This document shows, piece after piece, positions 10,622 to 20,684 of a DNA stretch of 64,000 nt (the stretch's first letter is position 1; each line of letters starts with the position of its first letter). The notes under the pieces are model-generated. The model was not told where the DNA came from. It did not search any database and saw nothing but the letters and a program-made list of their open reading frames with translations. The stretch covers positions 2,978,501-3,042,500 of the forward strand of contig CP136895.1 in assembly GCA_034359265.1 (NCBI GenBank), written 5' to 3'. The translations under genes were made by a program, and so were the position numbers. This DNA is from Canna indica. Lineage: Eukaryota > Streptophyta > Magnoliopsida > Zingiberales > Cannaceae.

Positions 10622-10867
10622 TGGACGATTCCGGCGCGCGTCCGAAGTGGACGATTCCGGCGCGCGTCCGAAGTGGACGATACCGGCGCGCGTCCAAAGT
10701 GGACGATTCCTGCGCGCGTCCGAATTGGACGATTCCGGCGCGCGTCCGAAGTGGACGATTCCGGCGCGCGTCCGAATTGGACGATTCCGACGCGCGTCCG
10801 AAGTGGACGATTCCGGCGTGAGTCCGAATTGGACGATTCCGGCGCGCGTCCGAAGTGGATAATTCCG
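10622..10867. repeat. 26-bp GC-rich minisatellite, nine copies and a partial
   Basis: Copies begin every 26 bp from 10622 to 10830 with TGGACGATTCCGGCGCG followed by CGTCCGAAG or CGTCCGAAT, then break off at 10867. Each unit has a short GGACG...CGTCC palindrome. Because 26 is not a multiple of 3 and no stop arises, all three forward frames are open; these are not genes. Confidence 0.95.
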
Positions 10868-11007
10868 AAATTAATCTAAACCCTAAAAATTATTCTAACA
10901 AATTAAACAACTAATCTAAATAATTAATCTAAATAATTAATTAACAATTAAAAAACAATTAAAAAACAATTAAAAAGCAATAATAAAATATTATTAAACT
11001 ACAAATT

Positions 11008-11148
11008 CCGGCGCCGGAGTCAGGTGGACTCCGGCGCCGGCGCCGGCGTACACTGGCCGGACACACTGTCCGGCCAATGTACAAGGACCGGCGGCGGCCA
11101 TCGGCCGACCGCCGCCGGCCGAAACCCTATTTTTAGGGTTTCGGTCGG
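11008..11148. promoter_or_regulatory. Four consecutive stem-loops in CACTA 5' region
   Basis: Stem 1 is CCGGCGCCGGAGTC (11008-11021) with a perfect complement at 11027-11040. Stem 2 is GTACACTGGCCGGACA (11048-11063) against 11067-11082, one mismatch. Stem 3 is CCGGCGGCGG (11088-11097) against 11109-11118. Stem 4 is CCGAAACCCTA (11119-11129) against 11134-11144. They follow one another almost without gap, just inside the presumed first exon. The role is unknown; transcript structure or protein binding is inferred only. Confidence 0.8.
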
Positions 11149-11197
11149 ATTTTCTACCGGCCGCAACGGGAAGAGACGGCAGCCGGAGGACACATAC

Positions 11198-11340
11198 CTT
11201 ACAGTGTCGGCAGCAGCGGGAGGAGTCGTCGGCGTCGTCGGCAGCAGCGGCAGCGGCGGCGAGAGGTGAGGAGAGGAGCGGCGGCGGCAGCAGCGGGAGG
11301 AAGAAGGGGGCGGGCGCGATGCGTGCCCTATATTAACTTA
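11198..11340 (-). promoter_or_regulatory. Predicted CACTA promoter and GC-rich 5' leader exon
   Basis: Read on the minus strand, TTAATATAGGGC (about 11337-11326) is TATA-like. It is followed by a GC-rich leader of GCCGCC and CTGCTG repeats, then CACTGTAAG|GTATGTG, a good splice donor after 11198. This matches the En/Spm arrangement, where one promoter just inside the 5' subterminal repeats serves both proteins by alternative splicing. The acceptor at 10154 before the TNP2 ATG would be one partner. Confidence 0.55.
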
Positions 11341-11614
11341 TCAGCAACGGCTCACTCGCCCGTTAGAAAGCCGTTGCTGATAAGTTATCATCAGCAACGG
11401 CTCACTTGTCCGTTAGTAAGCCGTTGCTAATAAGTTATCATAAGCAACGGCTCACTTGTCCGTTAGAAAGCCGTTGCTAATAATTAACATTACCAGCAAC
11501 GGCTCGCATGTCCGTTAGAAAGCCGTTGCAGATACAACATATTTGCAACGGCTCGAGCGGCCGTATGAATGCCGTTGCTGATAGCCGTTGCTGAAGATCA
11601 AGTTTCTAGTAGTG
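11338..11614. repeat. CACTA subterminal repeat array, 5' side
   Basis: Five pairs of inverted CAGCAACGGCT and AGCCGTTGCTG motifs, each pair enclosing a (T/C)(T/C)GTCCGTTAG-like spacer, lead to the terminal TTCTAGTAGTG at 11604-11614. Confidence 0.9.
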
Positions 11615-11617
11615 TTA

Positions 11618-12446
11618 ACCTAATGCCCACCCTAAGAAACTAGTCATTGTTATGCCTTAAAGGGCCGTTTGGTATAATACTAAGTTACTAACATGTATAG
11701 TACTAATTTGTATTGTATTATTATACAATGTTTGATGCAGACATGTACTATAGCCTGTAGTGTACTATTATTATTATATGCAAGTGCCAAAACCTTATAA
11801 TCATGTATGTAATCATCATCATTCTTTGATCCATATCTATTCATTAAGCAAAAGAAGAGTATTAAAAAATAATCAATTAAAGTAACATCATGGGAGATAT
11901 TCAAAGACAAACCGGTGAGCAAACAATATTTCTATTCAATCAATTCTTTTTGCTATATATATTACTAGCAGCTAGTAATGCTTAATTAACCTCTGTGAAT
12001 GTTCCATCATTATTCTCATAATTAGCTTAGACTATTATCTTCAATGCTTCTGAATAATTCATAAACAAAATGCCTTGACCCGTACGTATGGTTAGAACTA
12101 TAGTTACCAGAATATCAGATTAATACTTATTCTGGTAATGCAATGGTGAGTAGAACATCCTAGGAATGTTTTATGTTGCTGATAGCTCCTAGGAATGTTT
12201 TTGTCTTTAAAACTGATTAAATCCACTACTTTACTGATTCCAAATTATTGGTGACAATAATTCATAGGCTTTTATAATTTGATGGTGATGGCACATGTTT
12301 GTGTCTGACCTGCAAAACCAAAATTATTGGTGAAGACTATTAACAGCTACCATCACCCCTCCTTTCCTACTAATCCTTATCCTCCATTCCCATTCCCATT
12401 CCCATTTGCTTTGCCTTTGCCACCAGAATAAAGCTTCTTTCCCACC
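11618..12446 (+). promoter_or_regulatory. NLR upstream region, MITE-like mosaic
   Basis: The start codon of the NLR is 830 bp from the CACTA end. AAAGGGCCGTTTGGTA (11659) resembles a Harbinger/Tourist MITE terminus, but its partner is missing. TTACCAGAATA (12104-12114) and its complement (12128-12138) form a hairpin, and CCTAGGAATGTTT occurs twice (about 12160, 12192). TTGACC at 12075-12080 is a W-box core, a WRKY binding motif common in defence promoters. CTTTTATAATT near 12269 is a possible TATA box. A (CATTCC)n tract lies at about 12384-12408. The transcription start is not known. Confidence 0.45.
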
Positions 12447-15122
12447 ATGTGTGCCCAAATTTCCATCGACGTTGGCAGAATCCTTGAGAGGATATGGGAT
12501 GCTACGGCAGGTCAACTCAACTACCTCCGACGGCCTCGACCTCGCATCAAAGAGTTGCACAAGGCTGCGGATGAATTAAGAGCCAAGTTGCAAGATGTTA
12601 ACAACACAATCGATCAGGCTCAACGCGAGGGACGAACCCAGACCAACGAAGCGCAAGATTGGAAGACGAAGGTGGAGGCGTTACAAAGGGAAGTGACTGC
12701 CATGCAAGATGATTATAGTCATAAAAGGCAGTATTGCCTTGGAGGCTGCTCATGGAATTGCTTTTGCATCAACCGAAGAGCCGCCAAGAAGCTCGATGAG
12801 ATCAATAAGTTGATCAACAAATTCGGCACAATTCAACCTACCACATGGCGGCCCCCACCACCAAATGTTCACCTCCCTATCTCAGAGACGTCAATAAAGG
12901 GGACAAATTCATATGTGAAGGAGATTTTGCATTACATCACCGACGAAAATATTAGCACCATCGGCATCCACGGTACGGGCGGAATTGGTAAGACAACTCT
13001 CTTAAAGCGCATCAACAATCTCCCAAAGATGTCCTCTATGTTTGATCATGTCATCTGGGTTGTCGCCTCTAAAGATTGCAAACTGGAGAAGCTTCAACTG
13101 GACATAGCAAAGAGATTGAAGCTGACTCTGGAGGAGAAAGACAACAGCGAAGCTAATGCTAGTAAGCTCTTTGACTTCCTTAGGAACAAGAGCTGCTTAT
13201 TGCTCCTCGATGACATTTGGGAGCATCAGGATCTTCAGTTGTTGGGGATGACAAATTCTGCGCTTGAACATAGCCAACAACTAAAACGTAAAGTGGTGGT
13301 GTTCACAACTCGGAGCGAGCAAGTATGTGGTGAAGTGAGGGCTGAGAAGAGGATCCAAGTCAAATGCTTGGGTCCAAATGAAGCATGGGAGCTATTCCAA
13401 AAGAATGTAGGCGGAGATGTCATCAACTCAGATGTTGGAATTTACCATATCGCCAAACAAATTGCCCAAGAATGTGCCGGTCTTCCGCTTGCTCTCGTCA
13501 CCGTTGCTAGCGCCATGTCCGCGAAGAAATCTTGGGAGGCATGGAAATATGCCCTAACACAGCTTAAGAATGGCCAGATGTCAGAAATCTCAGGTAAGAA
13601 AGAAAAAGATCCTATGTATTATGCCTTTAAACTTAGCTATGAAAACTTGGAAGATGACAACATGAGAGCTCGCCTCTTATGCTGCTCTTTATGGCCCGAA
13701 GATTATTCCATCACCAAAGAAGAACTCATAGACTGCTGGATGGGCCTTGGCCTAATTGAAGAATTCAATATGATCCATGAAGCTTACAACAGGGGATACT
13801 CGCATATTGATGCTTTGGTAGCTGCATCCTTATTAGAGCATAGCGATGGTTATGATAGTTACAATTCGGTGAAGATGCATGATGTCATTAGAGATATGGC
13901 ATTGTGGATGGCCTCCGATTGTGGAAAGAGCAAATACAAGTGGATCGTAAGAGCTAGAGTTGGATTGACACAGGTGCCAAAAGAAGTGGAATGGAGAGAA
14001 ACAGAGCGAGTATCACTCATGGATAACAACATTACCACATTACCCGAGCCAACTTTCATTTATCAAAAACTTTCAATGTTGATTCTACAACACAACTTTA
14101 AGCTAAAAGATATTTATGGGAAGCTTTTCGAGTGCATGCCCGCTTTGACATACTTGGATCTCTCGTATACGGGAATAAGAGAGGTTCCAAAAGAGATTGG
14201 CATGTTATCTGAGCTTCGGTACCTAAATTTAAATTATTCTGATATTAAAGCGTTGCCCAAAGAGTTGGGTATGCTCTCTAATAACTTGCAGTATTTGTTC
14301 TTAAGAAGTATACCACATCTTACATTCATACCCAAAGGAACAATATCCAACTTATCATCATTGAGATTGTTGGATTTATTTAGTAGTGATCAATACAATG
14401 ACTTGGGTGAGATAGAATGCTTACAAGGATGCCAAAAATTCATTGGAATTTCCATCAACACAATCGCCAACCTCCACCGCTTGTGCTCATTGCAAAATGT
14501 ATATATTTTGAAGCTCAAACTAGAGGAAATGTCAGATTTAGCCACTTGGGACGAACTCATGGAGGGTCTCTTAAGGAGCCACAACACGAAGCAGTACCTT
14601 GAGCAATTATCTATTTATAGGATCGAAATGGTCGAATTATTAATGCCTTGCTCTTTATCTAAAGAAGGATTTGACTATTTGAAGGAGCTTTTCCTTTTCA
14701 ATCTCGAGAACCTAACAGAGATCATTTGGAAAGAAGTCAAGGCTGAAATATTGTTTCCCAATCTCCGCAAGCTTATAATTATTTTTTGTCCAAGGATAAG
14801 GAATGTGACATGGATTATGCAATTACCATGCCTTAATTATTTGCTTGTATCATGTTGCAATGATATGAAAGAATTGATAAGTGATGCTGGAAGCTCCACT
14901 TCGTCGTCTTCTACCTTTGGTATCAAGATATTGGAATTGGATAATTTGCCAAACTTGAATTACATCACTCGGCAGCCGTTGAGTTTCCCCTACTTGGAGT
15001 TCATAAAGGTGACTGGTTGCAAGAAGTTCAAAAGGATTGCACCAATCGGAGTTGAAATATCTTTAGATATGAGCAAAGTAAAAGAGATTCGAAGTGAGAA
15101 AGATTGGTTGGACAATATGTAG
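12447..15122 (+). CDS. CC-NB-ARC-LRR immune receptor (RPS2/RPS5-like), copy 1
   Basis: Intracellular resistance protein that senses pathogen effectors directly or through a guarded host protein and triggers defence. It has 891 residues in one exon, and its ATG has A at -3 (CCACCATGT). Residues 1-130 are a coiled-coil region with the CLGGCSWNCFCINRRAAKKL block of the RPS2/RPS5 group and no EDVID motif. NB-ARC has GTGGIGKTT (176-184, Lys182), kinase-2 LLLLDDIWE (251-259, Trp258 typical of non-TIR NLRs), FTTRS (286-290), GLPLAL (345-350), RNBS-D CCSLWPEDYSITKEEL (412) and MHD (477-479). LRRs run from about 520 to 870. All key residues are present, so it is probably functional. No Gly2 myristoylation site like RPS5's, no integrated decoy and no membrane helix are seen. 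The specificity is unknown. A neighbouring CACTA lies upstream; copies 2 and 3 encode the same protein. Confidence 0.95.
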   Translation: MCAQISIDVGRILERIWDATAGQLNYLRRPRPRIKELHKAADELRAKLQDVNNTIDQAQREGRTQTNEAQDWKTKVEALQREVTAMQDDYSHKRQYCLGGCSWNCFCINRRAAKKLDEINKLINKFGTIQPTTWRPPPPNVHLPISETSIKGTNSYVKEILHYITDENISTIGIHGTGGIGKTTLLKRINNLPKMSSMFDHVIWVVASKDCKLEKLQLDIAKRLKLTLEEKDNSEANASKLFDFLRNKSCLLLLDDIWEHQDLQLLGMTNSALEHSQQLKRKVVVFTTRSEQVCGEVRAEKRIQVKCLGPNEAWELFQKNVGGDVINSDVGIYHIAKQIAQECAGLPLALVTVASAMSAKKSWEAWKYALTQLKNGQMSEISGKKEKDPMYYAFKLSYENLEDDNMRARLLCCSLWPEDYSITKEELIDCWMGLGLIEEFNMIHEAYNRGYSHIDALVAASLLEHSDGYDSYNSVKMHDVIRDMALWMASDCGKSKYKWIVRARVGLTQVPKEVEWRETERVSLMDNNITTLPEPTFIYQKLSMLILQHNFKLKDIYGKLFECMPALTYLDLSYTGIREVPKEIGMLSELRYLNLNYSDIKALPKELGMLSNNLQYLFLRSIPHLTFIPKGTISNLSSLRLLDLFSSDQYNDLGEIECLQGCQKFIGISINTIANLHRLCSLQNVYILKLKLEEMSDLATWDELMEGLLRSHNTKQYLEQLSIYRIEMVELLMPCSLSKEGFDYLKELFLFNLENLTEIIWKEVKAEILFPNLRKLIIIFCPRIRNVTWIMQLPCLNYLLVSCCNDMKELISDAGSSTSSSSTFGIKILELDNLPNLNYITRQPLSFPYLEFIKVTGCKKFKRIAPIGVEISLDMSKVKEIRSEKDWLDNM

Positions 15123-15196
15123 TTGAAGAAATTAGTGTTATATTAATGCTTTAAATATGCATGTGGCTTGTTTATTGTTTTCATGAAGAATAATTG

Positions 15197-15202
15197 AATA
15201 AA
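15197..15202 (+). terminator. Possible polyadenylation signal of NLR copy 1
   Basis: AATAAA lies 75 bp after the stop codon in AT-rich DNA, preceded by a TTGTTTATTGTTTT far-upstream-like element. The same sits at 32502 and 49807. Confidence 0.4.
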
Positions 15203-16345
15203 TTATTATTACCCCTCTTGTAGTTGTAGCTCTCGTGGTTACATTTTAACAATGGAAGAGTTAATCAATAAGAGTTATAATATATAGCCTTCTATTATTA
15301 ATTTTGGCTCTCATTTTTTTTTATAAAAAAATTAAGTTGCTGAATATATATGGTCGATCAGAAATAATTAATTGCCATTGAATGCAGCAACTTGTTGTTG
15401 AGGCACTATATAATTTGGTAAAAAAAGGCACTATATAATTAACAATCTAATTGTTCATTGTCTTAATTAATTAGTCTCTTGCAAATACTTACTATCAACT
15501 TTTAGGTTTTATTTTTTTTCTTTATTTTTTATAGGAATTAATGAATGACACCATTTGCGTGTGGTTTTGAAAGAGTGAATGAGAATTGGTACTGTTTGAT
15601 AAATTTGATAAGGAGATCTCAGAGTATCCACTCTAATTAATTAATTAGTTAACAATATCACTACTAGTTAATTATTCCTCCATATATAATTAAATTTCAC
15701 CCAATTCTTAAATCAATCTTTTACATTCATGATTCTCTAAACTGTTTTTTAATCAATTATATATGTCTCATCATTAATGTTAATTGATCTCAATTTTGCT
15801 AATGCTTATTCTTATACTTTTAATTCAGCAATTTCTAGAATATAAAATTTTAAAATTCTCTAAAATTGAATATAATATTTGAAAATTTCAAAATTATAAT
15901 CAAATTCAAAAATACCTAAAATACCCCTATATTAAAATTGTTTAAAATTATCATTTTGATTATGAAAATACATCCTAAAATATCTAAAAAGTCAAAATAA
16001 TTATAAATTATTGAATGTAATTTTTAATAATTTTTTTGAAATTTTAGAATATATTATTATGATTAAAATAGTCATTTAAATTTTTTGAAAGTGATCATTT
16101 GATCATGAAAATGCATTTTAAAATTTTTAAAAATTTATTTAAAAAATCATCGACTAATTTTAGGGTTTCTTGTTTGGGGGAGAAACATGATTTTAATTTT
16201 TGCCACAACTCACAATTAACAAACATATTGAGCCAATTAATTAACTATTCACGTACATAGACAAACCATTTCATTATAAATCCATGAAACGAATTGTAAA
16301 TAAATATATATATATAATAGCAAACTATAATAAATAAATAAATAA

Positions 16346-16377
16346 ATAAGATAAGATAAGATAAGATAATATGAAAA

Positions 16378-16412
<35 letters not shown>
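16346..16412. repeat. (ATAAG)4 and (TA)16 microsatellites
   Basis: Four ATAAG copies are followed, after AATATGAAAAGCA, by 32 bp of TA. Units 2 and 3 have three ATAAG copies and AGCAATAT instead of AGCATAT at the start of the TA tract. Confidence 0.9.
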
Positions 16413-16417
<5 letters not shown>

Positions 16418-17511
16418 TATAAATGAAAAATTATATATAAAAATATAATATAACATAATGAAATCTTCTCATGCAGTGCAGAGTATCACTCTAGCTTGAA
16501 TTCTCAATTAATTAACTTACAAACACCACTAATAGTTATTATTGCATAAACTTTATTTGTTTAATATCATATAATTCGTAGGGAGAAATGTTAATTTGGC
16601 ATCTTAAACGATTAAGCCTTAATTTCAATGTAACATATTTTTTATACTTTTGAAAAGTATAACTATATTATCACAATATCATAAATTATTGTGTAATATT
16701 AATAAATTAGTTTTAAGAAGAATAATAACCTGTTTTCATAATTAAACTATATATTTCAAAATATTATTTAAATTAAAACACTAACTAGCCATGTCAGATC
16801 ACTTGACAAGATGGATGAGAAGTTCAAATTAGCTCAATCTGATTAATTAGGATACTATATTTTATTTAAACTAAAACATATTAATTAATTTGACAATATC
16901 GATTTTGATAATCAAATGCTTAGTCTCAGTGCAGAATAAAAAAAACTCTAGTAGAAATTGATCGATTCTCGAAGGAAAGAAGTTAGAGTCTATAATTTTG
17001 GATCTAGTTATATTATATATTTCTTGAAATATTTATTGGTGAAAGAAATCATACTCGAAATCCAAAACACAGACTAAGAACCAAACACGCGATGAAACTG
17101 CTCATAGTGCAATTTCAACGCAGGTTGATTGATCGACCATTAATAGGTTATCGACAAGCGACAGTAACGGCAAGTTGGTCGATCATGGGGTTTTGACGTT
17201 TGGGGATAATGGGGAGGTACGAGAAATTAGAGTGACATATCAGACATACAAATTTTACATTACTTCTCTACTTGCAATATGATCTTTCCCTCAATCCTAC
17301 TATGGTGCTCTTCCTCTTCTTTGTCGATCTACCTAGTCATTGATGTTTCAGCTTTCGTCTATCGCTATTTTCTTATCTTCCCGCTCAAGAATGGATAGAA
17401 GATCATCATCACATCATGAAACACTTAAAATATTGGTGGGCTTTATTGCTAGGATTTATTATCGGGGGGCAAATATAGTAATATATTAATATATATTGTC
17501 ATCCCTAGATG

Positions 17512-17675
17512 AAACACATCGATGTCGGATTTTATTTTATTTAGGATATTCTTTTAAAATGAGAAATTAAGCTTTAGAAAATTGACAAATAACTCATAAT
17601 CCTATAGATATATTGACTAAAGTTCTTTCGACGACCAAGTTTGATTATTACATGAATTTGATTAGGTTGATTTGA
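17512..17675 (+). pseudogene. Copia pol C-terminal relic, unit 2
   Basis: Same two-frame remnant (KHIDVGFYFI, then NPIDILTKVL) as in unit 1; no difference noticed. Confidence 0.75.
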
Positions 17676-17932
17676 GGCATAGGTTAGCCCTACAAGGCTA
17701 TTGGAAGAAGAAGAGAATGATACATCGATCTCAAATTTTCATCAAACGAGAAAATTATGAAAGTTGACTCAATTTGACCCAAATAAGAAAGGGGCCAACT
17801 CACCGCACTAAATCCAAGAAGAAAAAAGGAGTGTTTTTTCTATCGACAGGCTCAGCCCGCCCATTTGGGCCTGGCGATTGGCCCAAGCCTGCCCATGTGC
17901 CCACTATCCTTTGCCCGTTGCTAATGCATGTG

Positions 17933-18371
17933 TAGGGGTGGAAATAAGTCAGACTAGACCTATATGATAGAAAATTGGCCTGAGCTTGGCCGGTGGCTTA
18001 TTATAGGCTTTAGTTTTGACCTGAGATTGGCTTGGCTTGGCCTGTGGCATATTAACGAAGCTTGTTTCTAATATAAAATTTTGGTTTGACTTAACTTGTA
18101 GCCTATGTTTTATTAAATTAAATTAATATTAATTATTATATTAAAATAATTTTAATGTAAATACGTAATAAAATAATATTATATATTATATTTATATATA
18201 TATCATCTTAATTGGCTCAGGTCGGTCTATCGGGCTCAATAAATTTTAAATTGAATTTGGACCTAACATGATTTAAAAAAAAGACATATTTTAAAGCAAA
18301 ATTTTAAAAAATAGGTCATGCCAAATCAGACCACTGGCTCTAACAATTCGCCTGACCTATTTTCACTCCTA
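17933..18371. mobile_element. Small hAT-like element, unit 2
   Basis: Ends and interior are as in unit 1. Confidence 0.65.
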
Positions 18372-18898
18372 CTCACGTGCCAGCTTCCTGCAGCTTGCTT
18401 GTGTGCCGGCGCCAACAGCAGCTGCTACAACATTAAAGGGTAAGGTTCTTTAAATCAAAATTGGGAATCAAACTGCATCAGAATTAAATTCTTTGGTCAA
18501 AATTGGAAATCAAGTTGCAGCTTTTAAATGCTCCGATTCAAAATTGGACATGAGAGGAAATGCAATGATTAACGGCGGATTAAAACCGGCCCATCATTAG
18601 CACCGGCCGATTTTAATTTAATTAAACCGGGTTTAATTAGAGTAAAACAGGCGCCGATTAACTTTCCCTTTCTCGTACATGGAGGCATATTTCGTCGTTC
18701 CCTTTCTCGTACATGGATGCATATTTTGTCATGCTTATTTTTTCACTGATCACCTCCCCACCGAAAACATCTTTCCTCATCTCTTCTGAAAACCTAAACC
18801 CCACGTCGTTCTCCTCATCTCCTCCGAAAACCTAAACCCCATGCCCGTTCTCCTCCGAAAACCCTAAACCTCATCTTCTCCTCTCCGTTCTTCTCCCC

Positions 18899-19577
18899 AT
18901 GCCATCGTCATCTTCTCGATTTATGGCGATGATGGCGGCGGCGACAAGACGGAAGGAGGCCACCTCCACCACTCTCCTTCGCACCCTCCGCCTAAGGCAG
19001 AGCCACGCCAAACCCTCCGCCCACTTCGTAGGCGCCCGCTCCACGACTTTGCCAACTTCGATGACTACTTGGACGAAGAGGGGGAAGAAGAGCAGGAGAG
19101 AAGGGAAGAGAGGTGGAAGCTGAAGTTCCTTCTCGGGTTGCCTCCTCGTGTTCTCCCTCTCATTGCAGTTAACCAGGTACATATTTTCATTTGCATCAAT
19201 GTTAAATAATGCTTTTCATTCCAATTCTCCATTCAGTGGAGACACTGATGGAAGAATCCCAGTCAACTCAACAAGATACACGCTGAACGAGCTTGGCCTC
19301 AAAACTATCCAAGAACGGAAACCATGCTACAACCATAAGAAGGTAATCATTATTATACCTTGGATCTTAAAAGTAATTTGTATCTAACTTATGCCTTCAA
19401 AACCACTAAGCATTCTTGTTCACTGTGCAGGTAGGTGGCTGGACAATTGTCTTTGACGGACTAACATTTGTTACAGTCAGGGGTGCTGGACACCAAATTC
19501 TCACATTTGCTCTCGACAAGCTCCCCAGCTTATTTATCATAATTTACCCCCACTTGTATTCCATTCATTTCTCTTGA
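18899..19577 (+). pseudogene. Chimeric carboxypeptidase-like fragment, unit 2
   Basis: Peptidase S10 exons lie at about 19235-19342 and 19431-19577 with the same splice borders and the same first-exon frameshift. Confidence 0.7.
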
Positions 19578-20462
19578 ATTAAAAAAAAGTATTATCCATA
19601 ATTTCTTGGATAATCAAGAATTGCCTGACACACCATTCTAGCAATGGAGATTCCTCAAGTCCACATCTAAACAGTCATATTACCAGCTCCATACTCCCTA
19701 CTTCATTTTATGAAATGTTTGTCTTCCCAACCTAAGCAAAGCAATGAGATGATTGGAAATTGGTGTTGTATCAAGCTCCAAATTAAATACTTATTTCAGT
19801 TCATATGCTGGCTTCCTATGTTTTTTTTATAATGGGACTTACCAAAATTAAGAATTAATTACATTCAGTTACTATTATTTTTTTAGTTTTTAATCAGATA
19901 CATATTACTCTTAAATCAAACCCAAGTTGGATTAAAGATGATTGTTTTATTCTTTTATTTTATTTTTTTGAGTTGTAATTTTTTTTTAGCTTATTAATGC
20001 AATTTGAACTGCGTCAACGTTTTATAGGTTCCAAAATAATATTTATCTCAATATATTAAATTCCAAATACAGAAACTCAATATTTAGTTGTTTTTGAATA
20101 GGATCAAATTATTTCAATTTTCTAGGCATTCCCAACATTCATTAACAAAAAAAAAAAATCAAACAAGTGGCTCAAGATCATACTTCATATAGGGTGCAAG
20201 GTTAAATAGTAAGAGAATACAAACATGTTTATCAATTTAAGTATTATAATATTCATTGATGGACATATTTCTAGTATTTGTAGTTACTATCATATATAGT
20301 TGTCAAATAGAGATTTGAATCGTGAATCATTAGGCTGATTTTTGAATTGTGAATCGTGAATTGTATTGAATCTTAAAATTCAAATCATGTTGCCAGCAGT
20401 CGTGAAATCCAATGTGTCTCATCTCCACATTGCATATAAAACCAATTGTTGCAATTGTTGCC

Positions 20463-20636
20463 TAGGGATGGCACTGGGGCGGGTTTGGGACGGCGAAGCC
20501 AATCCTATCCCAAACCCATTAAGAAAATTCAATCCTAAACCCGTCCCAAACCCGTTAGTATTTTGAAGGGTGATTCCCAAACCCATCCCACTAATTTAAC
20601 GGGTACCCACTGGGAACCCGCTTTTCGCCCGTTAAC

Positions 20637-20684
<48 letters not shown>

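Larger units (their letters stand above)
5822..11614 (-). mobile_element. CACTA (En/Spm) transposon, internally deleted
   Basis: Both ends read CACTACTAGAA inwards (5822-5832 and, on the other strand, 11614-11604), followed by TCAGCAACGGCT, and the element is flanked by 3-bp TTA duplications (5819-5821, 11615-11617). Dense CAGCAACGG subterminal repeats, the presumed transposase binding sites, fill 5822-6240 and 11338-11614. Its genes run on the minus strand, so the biological 5' end is at 11614. In order they are promoter and 5' exon, TNP2 piece, DUF4216 piece and TNP1-like gene. The TNP2 gene lacks its middle, so the 5.8-kb element cannot move itself but keeps all sequences needed in cis. 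Confidence 0.95.
1..17331. repeat. Tandem segmental duplication, unit 1
   Basis: The sequence at position 1 recurs at 17332, 34631 and 51940 in the same orientation, and everything between recurs in order. This copy is the longest. It alone has a 6-bp GC extension near 11041, a methionine codon at 9357 (others valine), the longest TA tract in the hAT element and four ATAAG repeats at 16346 (others three). The phase chosen is arbitrary: the window opens inside the array, so the real unit boundary is unknown. Confidence 0.97.
15123..17331. other. AT-rich NLR 3' flank, no gene seen
   Basis: After the NLR trailer there are long AT-rich stretches. A duplicated GGCACTATATAATT lies at about 15403 and 15427, and AAAATTTTAAAATT-type degenerate repeats at 15840-16150. 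Simple repeats occur at 16300-16412. The final 300 bp (17040-17331) is less AT-rich and could be LTR-like flank of the copia relic that opens the next unit. No coding frame was convincing. Confidence 0.55.

Noticed and set aside
10622..10867. Regular short repeats resembling a CRISPR array
   Set aside because: Repeats abut directly with no unique spacers, and the context is a plant transposon.
10576..10879. Three overlapping forward open frames of 71 to 94 codons
   Set aside because: They are the three readings of the 26-bp minisatellite, open only because the repeat has no stop in any frame.
11024..11269. 81-codon plus-strand frame over the CACTA 5' region
   Set aside because: It runs through hairpins and GC triplet repeats against the direction of the element's transcription.
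12447..15122. Possible integrated decoy domain or intron in the NLR
   Set aside because: The frame is continuous and consists only of CC, NB-ARC and LRR.
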